In this document: one piece after another, positions 54,450 to 63,393 of the stretch | Numbering within the stretch: position 1 is the first letter of the stretch | Layout of the letters: each line of letters opens with the position of its first letter | NCBI RefSeq assembly: GCF_015550425.1 | Contig: NZ_JADNAT010000003.1 | Span: forward strand, 1-64,000 | Length of the DNA stretch: 64,000 nt | Source: Clostridium sp. 1001275B_160808_H3 | Lineage (GTDB): Bacteria; Bacillota; Clostridia; Clostridiales; Clostridiaceae | Reading direction: 5' to 3' | Position numbers and translations under genes: made by a program | Notes under the pieces: generated by a model | Database searches by the model: none | Told to the model about the DNA's origin: nothing | What the model saw: only the letters and a program-made list of their open reading frames with translations

Positions 54450-55646
54450 ATGAAGACTTTAGTAATTAATTGCGGAAGCTCATCTTTAAAATATCAATTA
54501 ATTGATATGGAAACAGAAAATTCATTAGTACAAGGATTAGTAGAAAGAATAGGAATTGAAGGTTCTATATTAACTCAAAAAGTTGAAGGTAAAGATAAAT
54601 ATATTATTAGAGAATCTATGCCAAATCATAAGGCGGCAATTAAGTTAGTTTTAGAAGCTTTAGTTAACAAAGATCATGGCGTTATTAAATCAATGGATGA
54701 AATTGGTGCTGTTGGGCATAGAGTAGTTCATGGAGGAGAAAAATATTCTCATTCAGTTATAATAGATGACACTGTATTAGATTCAATTAGAGATTGTATA
54801 TCTCTTGCTCCACTTCACAATCCACCAAATATAGTTGGTATTGAGGCTTGTATTGAGCTTATGCCAAATACACCAATGGTAGCAGTATTTGATACAGCAT
54901 TCCATCAAACTATGCCAAAGGAAGCTTATATATGTCCACTACCATATGAGCTTTATGAAAAGTATGGCATAAGAAAATATGGATTCCATGGTACTTCACA
55001 TAAATACGTATCTCAAAAAGTTGCAGACGTAATGGGAAAAGACATAAAGGATTTAAAAATTATAACATGCCACTTAGGCAATGGATGTTCATTAGCAGCA
55101 GTAAAAGGTGGAGAATCAATAGATACTTCTATGGGATTTACACCTTTAGCAGGAGTAATGATGGGAACTAGATCAGGAAGTATAGACCCTTCAGTTATCA
55201 GTTTCCTTTCAGAACAACATGGATATAAAATTAGTGATATAGATGAATTACTAAATAAAAAATCTGGAGTTTTAGGTATTTCAGGAGTATCTTCAGATTT
55301 TAGAGATGTTATTGAAGCAGCTAATAAAGGAAATGAAAGAGCTAAACTTGCATTAGATATATTCCACTATAAAGTTAGAGCTCAAATTGCAGCATATGCA
55401 GGTATAATGGGTGGAGTAGATGTTATAGTATTTACTGCTGGTATAGGAGAAAATTCTTCTTTAACTAGAAAGGAATGCTTAAATGGTCTTGAATTTTTAG
55501 GATTTAAGATAGATGACGAAAAAAATGCTGTAAGAGGTGAAATTCAAGAAATTTCAACTAATGATTCAAGAGTAAAAGTTTATGAAATTCCAACTAATGA
55601 AGAGCTTATGATTGCTAGAGATACTGTAAGGTTAATAAATAAGTAA
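54450..55646 (+). CDS. ackA: Acetate kinase
   Basis: This 398-residue enzyme forms acetate and ATP from acetyl phosphate, the main substrate-level phosphorylation step of clostridial fermentation. All family signatures are clear: [13 protein letters not shown] at the N-terminus, [51 protein letters not shown] and [10 protein letters not shown]. Length is normal. AAAGGAG precedes the ATG at 54450. In most clostridia pta lies directly upstream of ackA; here the upstream neighbour is tldE, behind a terminator. Confidence 0.95.
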   Translation: MKTLVINCGSSSLKYQLIDMETENSLVQGLVERIGIEGSILTQKVEGKDKYIIRESMPNHKAAIKLVLEALVNKDHGVIKSMDEIGAVGHRVVHGGEKYSHSVIIDDTVLDSIRDCISLAPLHNPPNIVGIEACIELMPNTPMVAVFDTAFHQTMPKEAYICPLPYELYEKYGIRKYGFHGTSHKYVSQKVADVMGKDIKDLKIITCHLGNGCSLAAVKGGESIDTSMGFTPLAGVMMGTRSGSIDPSVISFLSEQHGYKISDIDELLNKKSGVLGISGVSSDFRDVIEAANKGNERAKLALDIFHYKVRAQIAAYAGIMGGVDVIVFTAGIGENSSLTRKECLNGLEFLGFKIDDEKNAVRGEIQEISTNDSRVKVYEIPTNEELMIARDTVRLINK

Positions 55647-55683
55647 TAAATATTTAAATAAAATTAATAATTATACACTATGG

Positions 55684-55716
55684 AAGCAGATCTGACTAAG
55701 GTCTGCTTTTATATTT
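55684..55716 (+). terminator. Intrinsic terminator after ackA
   Basis: AAGCAGATC (55684-55692) pairs with GGTCTGCTT (55700-55708) with one G-U pair, followed by a T-rich tail. Confidence 0.8.
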
Positions 55717-55961
55717 TACAATCTGTAGAAATTAGAAAAAATACATTTCAAAGAAAAAATTAATATATGATTATAAGTTAGATGTATATAGCAATAAGCT
55801 AGGTTATATTGTATTTGTAAAAAAAATATGAAAAGAATTTTGCTAAATATTATTGATGAAAATTTAATTTTATAAAATTAAAAACTGTAAAAATTCGATT
55901 AATATTAAGAAAGTTAAAGATTTTAATAGATAAATAAAATTTATTAAAATAATTAAGATTT

Positions 55962-55980
55962 GTAAATAATAATCATTATT
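55962..55980. promoter_or_regulatory. Fur-box-like site upstream of the DUF1450 gene
   Basis: GTAAATAATAATCATTATT agrees with the 19-bp Fur consensus at 15 positions, 9 of 10 in the right half. In DNA this AT-rich such a match can arise by chance, so the call is tentative. It lies 50 bases before the start codon of a Cys4 protein gene. Confidence 0.35.
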
Positions 55981-56031
55981 AATATAATAAAATTAATTAA
56001 TAATTAAATAAAGATAGAAGGAGATTGAAAA

Positions 56032-56223
56032 ATGATATCAGTTTGCCCAGTATGTTCAGGAATAGATATAGAAAAATTAGAAGAGAAGTTTGGAAAAGAT
56101 AATGTAGAAGTAGGATGTATAGGAGAATGTGGCGGAAGAGATGGCCTTATAATAGGATATGCTAATGGAAAATACATTGAAACTGAAACAGAAGAAGAGT
56201 TTATTAACGAAATAGAAGAGTAG
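56032..56223 (+). CDS. DUF1450 (YuzB-like) small cysteine protein
   Basis: This 63-residue protein matches DUF1450/YuzB: ISVCPVCSG at the N-terminus and VGCIGECGGRDGLI in the middle give a Cys4 arrangement (CxxC and CxxxC), suggesting a metal or iron-sulfur site. The C-terminus is acidic. The function is unknown. GAAGGAGA precedes the ATG, and a Fur-like box lies in its promoter region, which would fit iron-related control but is unproven. A terminator follows at once. Confidence 0.8.
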   Translation: MISVCPVCSGIDIEKLEEKFGKDNVEVGCIGECGGRDGLIIGYANGKYIETETEEEFINEIEE

Positions 56224-56229
56224 TAATAC

Positions 56230-56270
56230 AACACCTTAGAGAATAATACTCTAGGGTGTTAAATTTTTTA
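56230..56270 (+). terminator. Intrinsic terminator after the DUF1450 gene
   Basis: AACACCTTAGAG (56230-56241) pairs with CTCTAGGGTGTT (56249-56260) with one G-U pair, followed by a T run. Confidence 0.8.
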
Positions 56271-56314
56271 TAATATATTAATAATATGGTAATATATAAG
56301 TAAGGAGTGATTAT

Positions 56315-57190
56315 ATGAATAATTTAAGTAATAGAACTAAAGGTATACTATTTTTAGTATTTTCAGCCTTTGGCTTTGCGGTAATGTCTGCTTTTGTAAA
56401 ACTAGCAGGAGATTTACCTTCCTTTCAAAAAACATTTTTTAGAAATTTAGTATCTTGCATAATAGCGCTATTTTTTATTATAAAGAATAAAGAAAGTTTT
56501 TTTGGAAAAAAAGAAAATCAAAAGGTCTTATTATTAAGATCGGCATTAGGAACAGTAGGAATAGTTTTAAATTTCTATTCAATTGATAAATTAGTTTTAT
56601 CAGATGCAAATATGTTAAATAAGTTGAGTCCGTTTTTTGTAATTATTTTTTCAGCATTGTTCTTAAGTGAAAAGATAAATTATAAACAATTTATGGCGAT
56701 TATTATAGCTTTTATTGGAACATTATTTATAATAAAACCTAGTTTTAATTTAGATATGATTCCAGCTATTATGGGAATATTAGGTGCAGTTTTTGCTGCA
56801 GGGGCATATACTTGTCTTAGAGTACTTGGAGGAAGAGAAAAGCATTATACAATAGTATTTTATTTTTCATTATTTTCTTTGATAGTAATTTTCCCATTTA
56901 TGATGGCAGTATATACTCCTATGACTATTCAGCAACTTTTTTATTTATTAATGGCTGGTGTATTTGCAAGTATAGGCCAATTTGGTATAACTATTGCATA
57001 CAAATATGCCCCAGCAAAAGAAATTTCTATTTTTGATTATTCCAATATTTTATTTTCAGCTATTATAAGCTTTTTGATTTTTGGGGTATTACCAGATACA
57101 CTAAGTTTCATTGGATATTTTATTATTTTTGCTGCATCTTATTATATGTATATTTATAATAAAAAGTTAGATAAGGCAGAAGGTAAATAA
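56315..57190 (+). CDS. DMT-superfamily (EamA) transporter
   Basis: This 291-residue protein has ten predicted helices arranged as two EamA repeats (about 1-140 and 150-285), the layout of drug/metabolite transporters. Segments such as KTFFRNLVSCIIALFF and ANMLNKLSPFFVIIFSALFL in the first repeat resemble S-adenosylmethionine- or nucleoside-type DMT carriers, but the substrate cannot be assigned. TAAGGAG precedes the ATG. The EIIA-like gene begins 82 bases later. Confidence 0.85.
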   Translation: MNNLSNRTKGILFLVFSAFGFAVMSAFVKLAGDLPSFQKTFFRNLVSCIIALFFIIKNKESFFGKKENQKVLLLRSALGTVGIVLNFYSIDKLVLSDANMLNKLSPFFVIIFSALFLSEKINYKQFMAIIIAFIGTLFIIKPSFNLDMIPAIMGILGAVFAAGAYTCLRVLGGREKHYTIVFYFSLFSLIVIFPFMMAVYTPMTIQQLFYLLMAGVFASIGQFGITIAYKYAPAKEISIFDYSNILFSAIISFLIFGVLPDTLSFIGYFIIFAASYYMYIYNKKLDKAEGK

Positions 57191-57272
57191 ATTAATTTAT
57201 AGTTTTAAACACTATTATATAAAAAACATATAATATTATTATATAAGCATTAAGAAAACTGGTGGTGACTAA

Positions 57273-57671
57273 TTGGTAGGTTTTATTATTCTTGGGCATG
57301 GTGAATTTGCAACAGGTATGTATAGTGCTTGTAAGTTGGTTGATAAAACTTATTCAAATGTTAAGGCAATTGACTTTCTTGATAGTGACAGTATTTATGA
57401 ATTAGATAACAAAATTAAATTGGTTTTAGAAGAGTTAAGATGTTATGAAGATATAATAGTATTTTGTGATTTATTTTCCGGAAGTCCCTTCAAATTATCA
57501 TTAATTAATTCTATATATGATTGTAATAGATTCACTATATTATCTGGAGTGAATTTACCCATAGTTTTGGAAGGAATAATGATAGGACAGTATAATAAAT
57601 GTAATGCAGTAAAGCTTGTTAAAACATTAAAAAATGAATTTCCAAATACATTGGTTCACATGTTGAATTAA
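57273..57671 (+). CDS. Stand-alone mannose-family PTS EIIA domain protein (second copy)
   Basis: This 132-residue protein is an orphan EIIA-Man domain, paralogous to the one at 16956. His9 in ILGHGEFATG is the expected phospho-site, and CDLFSGSPFK and GVNLPIVLEG follow as in the paralogue. The start is a TTG with GGTGGTGA upstream; no in-frame ATG fits. It lacks the 25-residue extension of the other copy. No EIIB/C/D genes are near. Regulatory use of the phosphorylation state is a reasonable guess. Confidence 0.8.
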   Translation: MVGFIILGHGEFATGMYSACKLVDKTYSNVKAIDFLDSDSIYELDNKIKLVLEELRCYEDIIVFCDLFSGSPFKLSLINSIYDCNRFTILSGVNLPIVLEGIMIGQYNKCNAVKLVKTLKNEFPNTLVHMLN

Positions 57672-57679
57672 ATAAAAAG

Positions 57680-57708
57680 AAACCTCTCATTAAGAGAGGT
57701 TTTTTTTA
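57680..57708. terminator. Bidirectional intrinsic terminator
   Basis: AAACCTCTC (57680-57688) pairs with GAGAGGTTT (57694-57702), followed by T residues. It separates the EIIA gene from the convergent YqeY gene. Confidence 0.85.
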
Positions 57709-58143
57709 ACCTAATATATTTTTTACCATAGGATTAATTTTTGATCTATCAAACTTACCATTTACTTTTGGCATTATTTCCTTCATTATTTTTCCCATAT
57801 CTTTAGGACCATAATTACCATTTGTAATTATTTCTTTAAGCATAGCTTCAACTTCTTCTTCAGTTAATTGTGCTGGAAGATATGGAGTTAATAAATTAAT
57901 TGCAAAATTTCCTTCTTCAATCTTGTCATTGTCATTTAATTGAATAGCATATTGAAGAGCTTCTTTAAGTTGTTTAATTTGCTTTTCTATAATTTTTATA
58001 ACATCTTCATCTGAAATATCTTTTCTTTCATTAACTTCAAAAGCTTTAATTTCTGAATTAACTAGTCTTAAAACATTAACAGTAGCTTTATCTCTAGCTT
58101 TCATAGCAGCTATTTCGTTCTTTTTTAGTTCTTCTTTTAACAT
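57706..58143 (-). CDS. YqeY-like (GatB/YqeY domain) protein
   Basis: This 145-residue protein belongs to the GatB/YqeY family. It has the N-terminal helical part (MKARDKATVNVLRLVNSEIK), the LTPYLPAQLTEEEVEAML hinge, and the C-terminal MGKIMKEIMPKVNGKFDRSK motif shared with the tRNA-binding tail of GatB. Its cellular role is not established; a tRNA-linked function is inferred. GAGGTG precedes the ATG. Confidence 0.9.
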   Translation of the reverse strand: MLKEELKKNEIAAMKARDKATVNVLRLVNSEIKAFEVNERKDISDEDVIKIIEKQIKQLKEALQYAIQLNDNDKIEEGNFAINLLTPYLPAQLTEEEVEAMLKEIITNGNYGPKDMGKIMKEIMPKVNGKFDRSKINPMVKNILG

Positions 58144-58250
58144 ATCATTTCACCTCACTAGAATACTTATAATAAACAATATTGTTTATCCTTGTTAAAA
58201 TTATATACTTTAAGGAATATTATTGCAAGAAATCTAAGTATAAGTAAACC

Positions 58251-59114
58251 TTAATCTATGTATAAATCCTTTCCTATACCTATACACTTAGAATTTGAAC
58301 CATGACCTAATTCATCTGTTTTAGCAATAGGAATATTAGGATTATCAATTATTTTTATAATTATATCTTCGATTTTAGGTGATGATGGATCTTTTTCTAA
58401 TTCGGTAAATGTACCTAATAAAATTCCACTTATATTATTAAAAGCTCCAATTTGTTTGTATTGAGTTAGAAAGGTTGATATTTTATTAACATCTCCGCTT
58501 AATGCTTCAAGAAAAAGTATTTTATTTTTAAAATCTGGCATGAACTTTGTTCCAGCTAACTTTAAAAAGCATCTAATATTACCTCCGATAACAGTTCCAG
58601 ACATAGAACTTCCTTGAATCCATTTATAATTAAAGTTAAATAAATCAGGAATTCCTTCTAAAATGCTATTTTTAAAATTATTTATTTGCTTTATAGAATT
58701 CTCCCTTATAAGATTTCTTAATTGGTAGTTATAATTAACAGTATTTGATTGTTTTAATAATGCATTTAAAACTACAGTTAAATCGCTATATCCAAAGAAA
58801 GGTTTCTTAGATTTTGAAATAATATCATAATCTAAATAATCAAGAATTTCGTTACATAAGTCGCCACCAGATAAATCAAATATAATTTTGATATCTTCAT
58901 TAATATATAAATTCATAAGCTCTTTTGCTCTAATCTTAGCATCATAAGTAATTCCGAATTTATCTTTAAATAATGATTTAGATTTTATAACATTAATTTG
59001 CATAGATGATAATATAGAAATTAATTCGTCTATTTTCTCAATCATATTTATATCTAAACCATTTGAGCATGATATTAGTCCAATTGTATCATTTTTATTT
59101 AATAAACTTTTCAT
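58251..59114 (-). CDS. S66-family LD-carboxypeptidase-like protein
   Basis: This 287-residue protein fits the S66 (LdcA) serine peptidase family, which trims murein tetrapeptides to tripeptides or cleaves microcin C-type compounds (MccF). The unusual Ser-Glu-His triad is visible: Ser110 in FFGYSDLTVVL, Glu203 in ILFLEALSG and His271 in DELGHGSNSK. No signal peptide is present, as in cytoplasmic LdcA. GGAGG lies just upstream of the ATG. It stands alone, 108 bases upstream (in its own direction) of yqeY. Confidence 0.82.
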   Translation of the reverse strand: MKSLLNKNDTIGLISCSNGLDINMIEKIDELISILSSMQINVIKSKSLFKDKFGITYDAKIRAKELMNLYINEDIKIIFDLSGGDLCNEILDYLDYDIISKSKKPFFGYSDLTVVLNALLKQSNTVNYNYQLRNLIRENSIKQINNFKNSILEGIPDLFNFNYKWIQGSSMSGTVIGGNIRCFLKLAGTKFMPDFKNKILFLEALSGDVNKISTFLTQYKQIGAFNNISGILLGTFTELEKDPSSPKIEDIIIKIIDNPNIPIAKTDELGHGSNSKCIGIGKDLYID

Positions 59115-59389
59115 AAATCCTCCAGAATATTAATTATTTATTATTTAGTATAAAAAATAAAAGTAAAAAAAGCAATTAATTTACTTATACTATTTATTCA
59201 TACAAATAATATGTTGGGATTAAAGTAGTTATTTATTTTTATAAAGTAATATAAAACAATGAGATATATAAAATGTATATTAATATAATATTTAATTTTT
59301 AAATTTCTATATTATGTATATCAATAAGAGAATAATAAACTTAAATTTAGAATATTTTTATAGTGTATAAGTTTATAAGTGGAGGATAT

Positions 59390-59797
59390 ATGAAGTATAG
59401 ACTTTATGTAAATGGTAAATGTAAAAATACTAGAAATTTTCAAAGTGATATTGGAATTGGTGGTGTAATTTTAAGTGATCATGGAGAAGAAACTTCATTT
59501 TCAAGAAATGTAGGGGTAGGAACTTGCTCAGAGGCGCAAATCTATGCTATATTGCAAGGTATAGATGAAATATCAAAGTTTAATAATGCTACCAGTATTA
59601 TAGTGTATGTTTCAAATTTAATGCTTGTAGAATATCTAAATGGTAGAAAGCTTGATGTGAGTCCTGGAACGGAAATTTTAGTAAATAGATTAAACAATCT
59701 GATGAAAAATTTGAAAATTAGTATATATTATGAGTATTTTGAAGTTAATGATTATAATTACGTAAGAACCTTAGCAGAAGACGCTTTAGAGTTATAA
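59390..59797 (+). CDS. RNase H-fold protein with degenerate active site
   Basis: This 135-residue protein has the RNase HI / reverse-transcriptase-associated fold: a first strand pair (YRLYVNGKCKN then GIGGVILSDHGEE), the helix CSEAQIYAILQGIDE, strand SIIVYVSNLMLVEYLNG, and a C-terminal LAEDALE. In active RNases H the first strand carries a DG motif (here NG, Asn for Asp) and the fourth strand carries DS (here SN). The Glu in CSEAQ and the last Asp remain. It is therefore probably inactive as a nuclease, perhaps a nucleic-acid binder. The ATG at 59390 follows GTGGAGG. Confidence 0.7.
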   Translation: MKYRLYVNGKCKNTRNFQSDIGIGGVILSDHGEETSFSRNVGVGTCSEAQIYAILQGIDEISKFNNATSIIVYVSNLMLVEYLNGRKLDVSPGTEILVNRLNNLMKNLKISIYYEYFEVNDYNYVRTLAEDALEL

Positions 59798-59874
59798 GAA
59801 CGCTTTTGAAAAATTGGGAAAGTATAGTAAAATATATATATATTAAATTATATATTAAATAAGGGGTGAATTTT

Positions 59875-60255
59875 ATGGTAAAGAAATTACAAGTATATAA
59901 ATGTGGAATTTGTGGATCAATGGTTGAAGTTTTAAATGAAGCAATGGGAACTTTAGTATGTTGCGGCAAACCAATGACATTATTAAATGAAAACACTGTT
60001 GATGCTGCTGTAGAAAAGCATATACCTGTAGCTGTAGAAAAAAATGGAGAACTTTTAGTTAAAGTTGGAGAAGTTGAACATCCAATGGTGGACGAGCATT
60101 TTATTCAATGGGTAGAAGTTATAACTAAAGATGGAGAAGTTTTAAGAAAAGAATTAAATCCAGGTGAAAAACCACAAACTACATTTAAAGTAAGTGGTAA
60201 TGTAGATAGAGTTAGAGAATACTGTAACTTACATGGATTATGGAGTACTAAATAG
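59875..60255 (+). CDS. dfx: Desulfoferrodoxin (superoxide reductase, 2Fe-type)
   Basis: This 126-residue protein is a two-iron superoxide reductase. The N-terminal desulforedoxin-like domain shows the Fe(Cys)4 site as YKCGICG and VCCGKP. The C-terminal neelaredoxin-like domain has the catalytic Fe(His)4Cys ligands in EKHIPV, EHPMVDEHFIQW and EYCNLHGLW, with a Glu in the first. It detoxifies superoxide without making oxygen, typical of anaerobes. The ATG at 59875 follows AAGGGGTG. It forms a single-gene unit closed by a terminator. Confidence 0.93.
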   Translation: MVKKLQVYKCGICGSMVEVLNEAMGTLVCCGKPMTLLNENTVDAAVEKHIPVAVEKNGELLVKVGEVEHPMVDEHFIQWVEVITKDGEVLRKELNPGEKPQTTFKVSGNVDRVREYCNLHGLWSTK

Positions 60256-60271
60256 TAAATAATAAATAGTA

Positions 60272-60310
60272 AAAATGCTATCTTGGATTTATAAGATAGC
60301 ATTTTATTTA
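60272..60310 (+). terminator. Intrinsic terminator after the desulfoferrodoxin gene
   Basis: AAAATGCTATCTT (60272-60284) pairs perfectly with AAGATAGCATTTT (60293-60305), followed by T-rich sequence. Confidence 0.85.
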
Positions 60311-60396
60311 GTTGTTAATTAAATGCTTATTATTTACATTGGTATGTACAAATGATAGAATTTACAGGTAGTAATAATGAAATGGAGGTAGTACGA

Positions 60397-61548
60397 ATGA
60401 AGAAGTATTATAATATGACTACTTTTTTGACATTTGGAGTTTTTAGTATATTAACAACTTTTTATTTTCCTTATTTAAATCAAGAAATTGGTTTATCATT
60501 AGGAGAAGTTGGACGAGTGGTATCGATAGGGGCATTATTTACTTTAGTTGCACAACCTATATTATCAAATAGGTTTTCTAAAGTAAAAAATAAAAATAGA
60601 TTTATATTAATTTATTTAATTAGCGTTTTTATATCTATAGTAGGACTTATGTTTATAAATGAGAACTTATCTATAATATTTGCACCTATATATGGTTCTT
60701 TACTTGGATCAGTAGCAGGAATATTTGAAGTATACATTGAAGAATTATCAATAAGAAATGGATATGAATTTTCTGATATAAGAAAATGGGGTTCTATAGG
60801 ATATGCATGTATAGTGTTTATTGCAGGTATTGTAATAAATAATTTTGGATATAGAATATTACATATTTTAGCACTACTTATGGTTAGTGCAATGATGTTA
60901 GTCATACTTCTAAAGTTTAAGGATGATATAGAAATAAACGAAAAACAAAATAACGCAACAATAGCAGATTTATTTAAAGACAAGAATATTATATTTCTTA
61001 TAATAGTAGTATTTTTAGGCATGGGGAGCTATATGGGCTTAGACTTTGCTTATTCTTCTTACTTAGTAGACATAGTTGGTGATGTTAATAAAGCAAATGA
61101 AATATATAGTGCATCAATAAGTTTTAGGGTTGTAATTGAATTCTTTGCATTTATGATAATTGGTAAATATTTAAGTAATGCTAATAGTAAAAAGTGTCTT
61201 ACTATTGCTTTATCAATAGCTGCAATTAAAGTATTATTATTATCAAGTGGAAGTGTTTTTCTTGTAGTCTTAGGAGATCAACTTCATGGAATAATGTATG
61301 GATTATATTTAAGCTTCTTATTTAAATATTTAAGAGAGATATTGGATGAGCATTTAGTTGCTACTTCATTTGCAGTATTGTCTGTATTAAGTACTGGAGG
61401 TTCTAATTTTATATATCCTTCTATTTATAGCTTAATTCAAGGAAGGTTTGGATATTCTGGAATGTATATATTAGGATTTATATTACTAATGTTGTCAGTA
61501 GTGATTTTCTTTAGCTTTTTACCAAATTCAAAGAAGTCTATAAAGTAA
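60397..61548 (+). CDS. MFS transporter (MFS_1-like / PPP family)
   Basis: This 383-residue protein has twelve membrane helices and the sequence style of the LacY/PPP branch of the major facilitator superfamily: FPYLNQEIGLSLGEVGRVV near helix 2, RKWGSIGYACIVFIAG around helix 5, and a second half starting near 215. The substrate is unknown; related proteins import sugars or aromatic acids. The ATG at 60397 is chosen because GGAGG precedes it; an ATG 45 bases earlier lacks a ribosome site. The metalloprotease gene begins 15 bases after the stop. Confidence 0.82.
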   Translation: MKKYYNMTTFLTFGVFSILTTFYFPYLNQEIGLSLGEVGRVVSIGALFTLVAQPILSNRFSKVKNKNRFILIYLISVFISIVGLMFINENLSIIFAPIYGSLLGSVAGIFEVYIEELSIRNGYEFSDIRKWGSIGYACIVFIAGIVINNFGYRILHILALLMVSAMMLVILLKFKDDIEINEKQNNATIADLFKDKNIIFLIIVVFLGMGSYMGLDFAYSSYLVDIVGDVNKANEIYSASISFRVVIEFFAFMIIGKYLSNANSKKCLTIALSIAAIKVLLLSSGSVFLVVLGDQLHGIMYGLYLSFLFKYLREILDEHLVATSFAVLSVLSTGGSNFIYPSIYSLIQGRFGYSGMYILGFILLMLSVVIFFSFLPNSKKSIK

Positions 61549-61563
61549 AATATTTATGTTATT

Positions 61564-62250
61564 ATGAAGAGAAAAGTTATTTTTAATAATCAAGCTATTG
61601 AGTATTTATTAATATTTAAAAAGAAGAAAAATATCTCTATAAAAATAGAAAATAGTGGAGAAATAAAAGTATTTGCACCAAGTGGAATAGATAATAACTA
61701 TATTGATGACTTAATCATTAAAAAAGGTGATTGGATATTAAAGTCTCTTGATAAGATAAAGAAAAAAGATTATATTGATAATAAAGTTATCTTTCAGGGA
61801 AAATATTATAATTTAATAATAAATAAATCTGATGAAAATAATATTTTTAAGGATAATATTAATATAACTATAAATAGTAAAGACTTAAGTAGGGAGTATA
61901 TTAATGAATTATTAATAAGCTGGTATAAGAAATTATCAATAGATATTGTTGGAAAAAGGGTAATGGATATTTCTAATAATATTTATATAAAACCTAGTAA
62001 GATCATTATTAAAAATCAGAAAAGTCTTTGGGGAAGTTGTAATTCGAAAAGAGAAATAAGATTAAATTGGAGACTTGTTCTTATGCCGCAATTTGTTATG
62101 GATTATATAATTATTCATGAATTATGCCATATAAAGCAAATGAACCATTCGAAAGAATTTTGGAAATTAGTTGAGTCTTACTATCCTAACTATAAAGAAA
62201 GTAAGGATTGGTTAAAGGAAAATGGAGCTATGTTAATGAATTTAACATAG
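61564..62250 (+). CDS. YgjP-like (DUF45) zinc metalloprotease
   Basis: This 228-residue protein belongs to the YgjP/DUF45 (M48-like) group. The zinc motif HELCH gives His185, Glu186 and His189, with the family context LWGSCNSKREIRLNWRLVLM before it and HSKEFWKLVESYYPNYK after it. There are no membrane segments or signal peptide, so it is cytoplasmic. The start lacks a clear ribosome site, so translation may depend on the MFS gene 15 bases upstream. The terminator stem overlaps the last coding codons. Confidence 0.85.
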   Translation: MKRKVIFNNQAIEYLLIFKKKKNISIKIENSGEIKVFAPSGIDNNYIDDLIIKKGDWILKSLDKIKKKDYIDNKVIFQGKYYNLIINKSDENNIFKDNINITINSKDLSREYINELLISWYKKLSIDIVGKRVMDISNNIYIKPSKIIIKNQKSLWGSCNSKREIRLNWRLVLMPQFVMDYIIIHELCHIKQMNHSKEFWKLVESYYPNYKESKDWLKENGAMLMNLT

Positions 62251-62262
62251 CTCCATTTTTAA
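62219..62262 (+). terminator. Intrinsic terminator overlapping the end of the YgjP-like gene
   Basis: AATGGAGCTATGTTAA (62221-62236) pairs with TTAACATAGCTCCATT (62242-62257), followed by T residues. The left arm lies in the last codons of the gene and the right arm includes the stop. Confidence 0.85.
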
Positions 62263-62368
62263 CTTAAATTATTTGATTGAAAATTTAACAATTTAAATAT
62301 GACTAAGTTTTTTATAAAAAATTTGGAATACTAATTATATAAAATTTTTTAGACTTAGGAGAAAATAT

Positions 62369-62914
62369 ATGAAAAAGATTATAATTTTATTGCTTTTAGT
62401 TATTTCAACATTTTACTCTTGTAGTAACAAAAAAATTTATAATAAAGCTGAATCTAATATCTCTGATAAAAGCGAAGATAAACAAAGAACTGTTAATGAT
62501 AATGATGATACTGTAATTTTAAAAGCTTCGTTTAAGGAAAAAAGTGTAAATATTGAGGATTTAATAAAAAAAGTAGAAGAAGATTTAAGTTCAGAGGGGG
62601 CATTAGCAGTTGCAGTAGATAGAGAAGGAGATTCGATTTATATAATGACTACAAAATCAGAAGCTAAGGATATAAGGATTCATAAAATAAATGCATCCAA
62701 AGGATTGAATTCTAGTGATTATATAAAGGACCAAAGAGATATTAATTATGAAAAAATATCTGACAGCATAAAAGAAGGGGAGTATTTAATAGTTCCAATT
62801 AAAACTGAAAGTGAATTTACTGAAGAGGCAATTTCATGGATTTCTAATGATGGAAAAGTTAAAGTTTATGAAACTAAGGGAGAAAAAAGTTCAGAAATAA
62901 ACATTTTTAATTGA
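62369..62914 (+). CDS. Predicted lipoprotein of unknown function
   Basis: This 181-residue protein begins with a lipoprotein signal (hydrophobic KKIIILLLLVIS, lipobox STFYSC with Cys18). A Ser/Asp/Lys-rich linker follows (about 20-45), then a compact domain of about 130 residues with segments IEDLIKKVEEDLSSEGALAV and EGEYLIVPIKTESEFTEEAI. I recognise no family. AGGAG precedes the ATG. It is a single gene. Confidence 0.65.
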   Translation: MKKIIILLLLVISTFYSCSNKKIYNKAESNISDKSEDKQRTVNDNDDTVILKASFKEKSVNIEDLIKKVEEDLSSEGALAVAVDREGDSIYIMTTKSEAKDIRIHKINASKGLNSSDYIKDQRDINYEKISDSIKEGEYLIVPIKTESEFTEEAISWISNDGKVKVYETKGEKSSEINIFN

Positions 62915-63158
62915 AATTGGTTTTATATGAAAAATTGAACTTGTTAAAAATTTTAAGAATTAGCTTGAGATTATTTAAATAGCTTTAAAAAGTTACAATA
63001 AAAAAAGGTTATTTATTATAATTTACATAGGGCTAGAAATAGTTTTTTTAGCAATATGTATAAAATGTGAAATTTTTTTTAAAATAATACTAGAAAAAAA
63101 CTCTTGTAGTATTTATAATTAGCTTATAAAACTTTAGAAAAGTATTAAGGAGATAAAC
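62915..63158. other. AT-rich intergenic spacer
   Basis: No gene, terminator or clear promoter is seen in these 244 bases except the TAAGGAGA ribosome site at the right end. Confidence 0.4.
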
Positions 63159-63386
63159 ATGAGAGCCGTATATAGAAATCCAAAAGAATTAGCAACTTGC
63201 TTAAAAGATTTAGTAGACAATTACTTAGAATATTTATTAAGTTATGATGATTTAGAGAATAAAATCAAGAAAATAGTTGATGCAAATGGAGATAGAGTTT
63301 ATAAAGATGGTAAGATATCATTAAAGCTATATCCATATTTAGGTGATGAAAGAGTAGAAATTATTGATAAAATAATTAAAGGATAA
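63159..63386 (+). CDS. TIGR04540 family small protein
   Basis: This 75-residue protein matches a short clostridial family (TIGR04540) with the pattern NPKELATCLKDLVDNYLEYL, then LSYDDLENKIKKIVDANGD and RVYKDGKISLKL. The function is unknown. TAAGGAG precedes the ATG and an intrinsic terminator follows directly. Confidence 0.7.
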   Translation: MRAVYRNPKELATCLKDLVDNYLEYLLSYDDLENKIKKIVDANGDRVYKDGKISLKLYPYLGDERVEIIDKIIKG

Positions 63387-63393
63387 AAAATTG

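Larger units (their letters stand above)
55647..56031. other. Intergenic region with terminator and Fur-like box
   Basis: No gene is seen in these 385 bases. It holds the ackA terminator (55684-55716) and, near its right end, a Fur-box-like palindrome (55962-55980). The stretch between them is plain AT-rich DNA. Confidence 0.5.
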
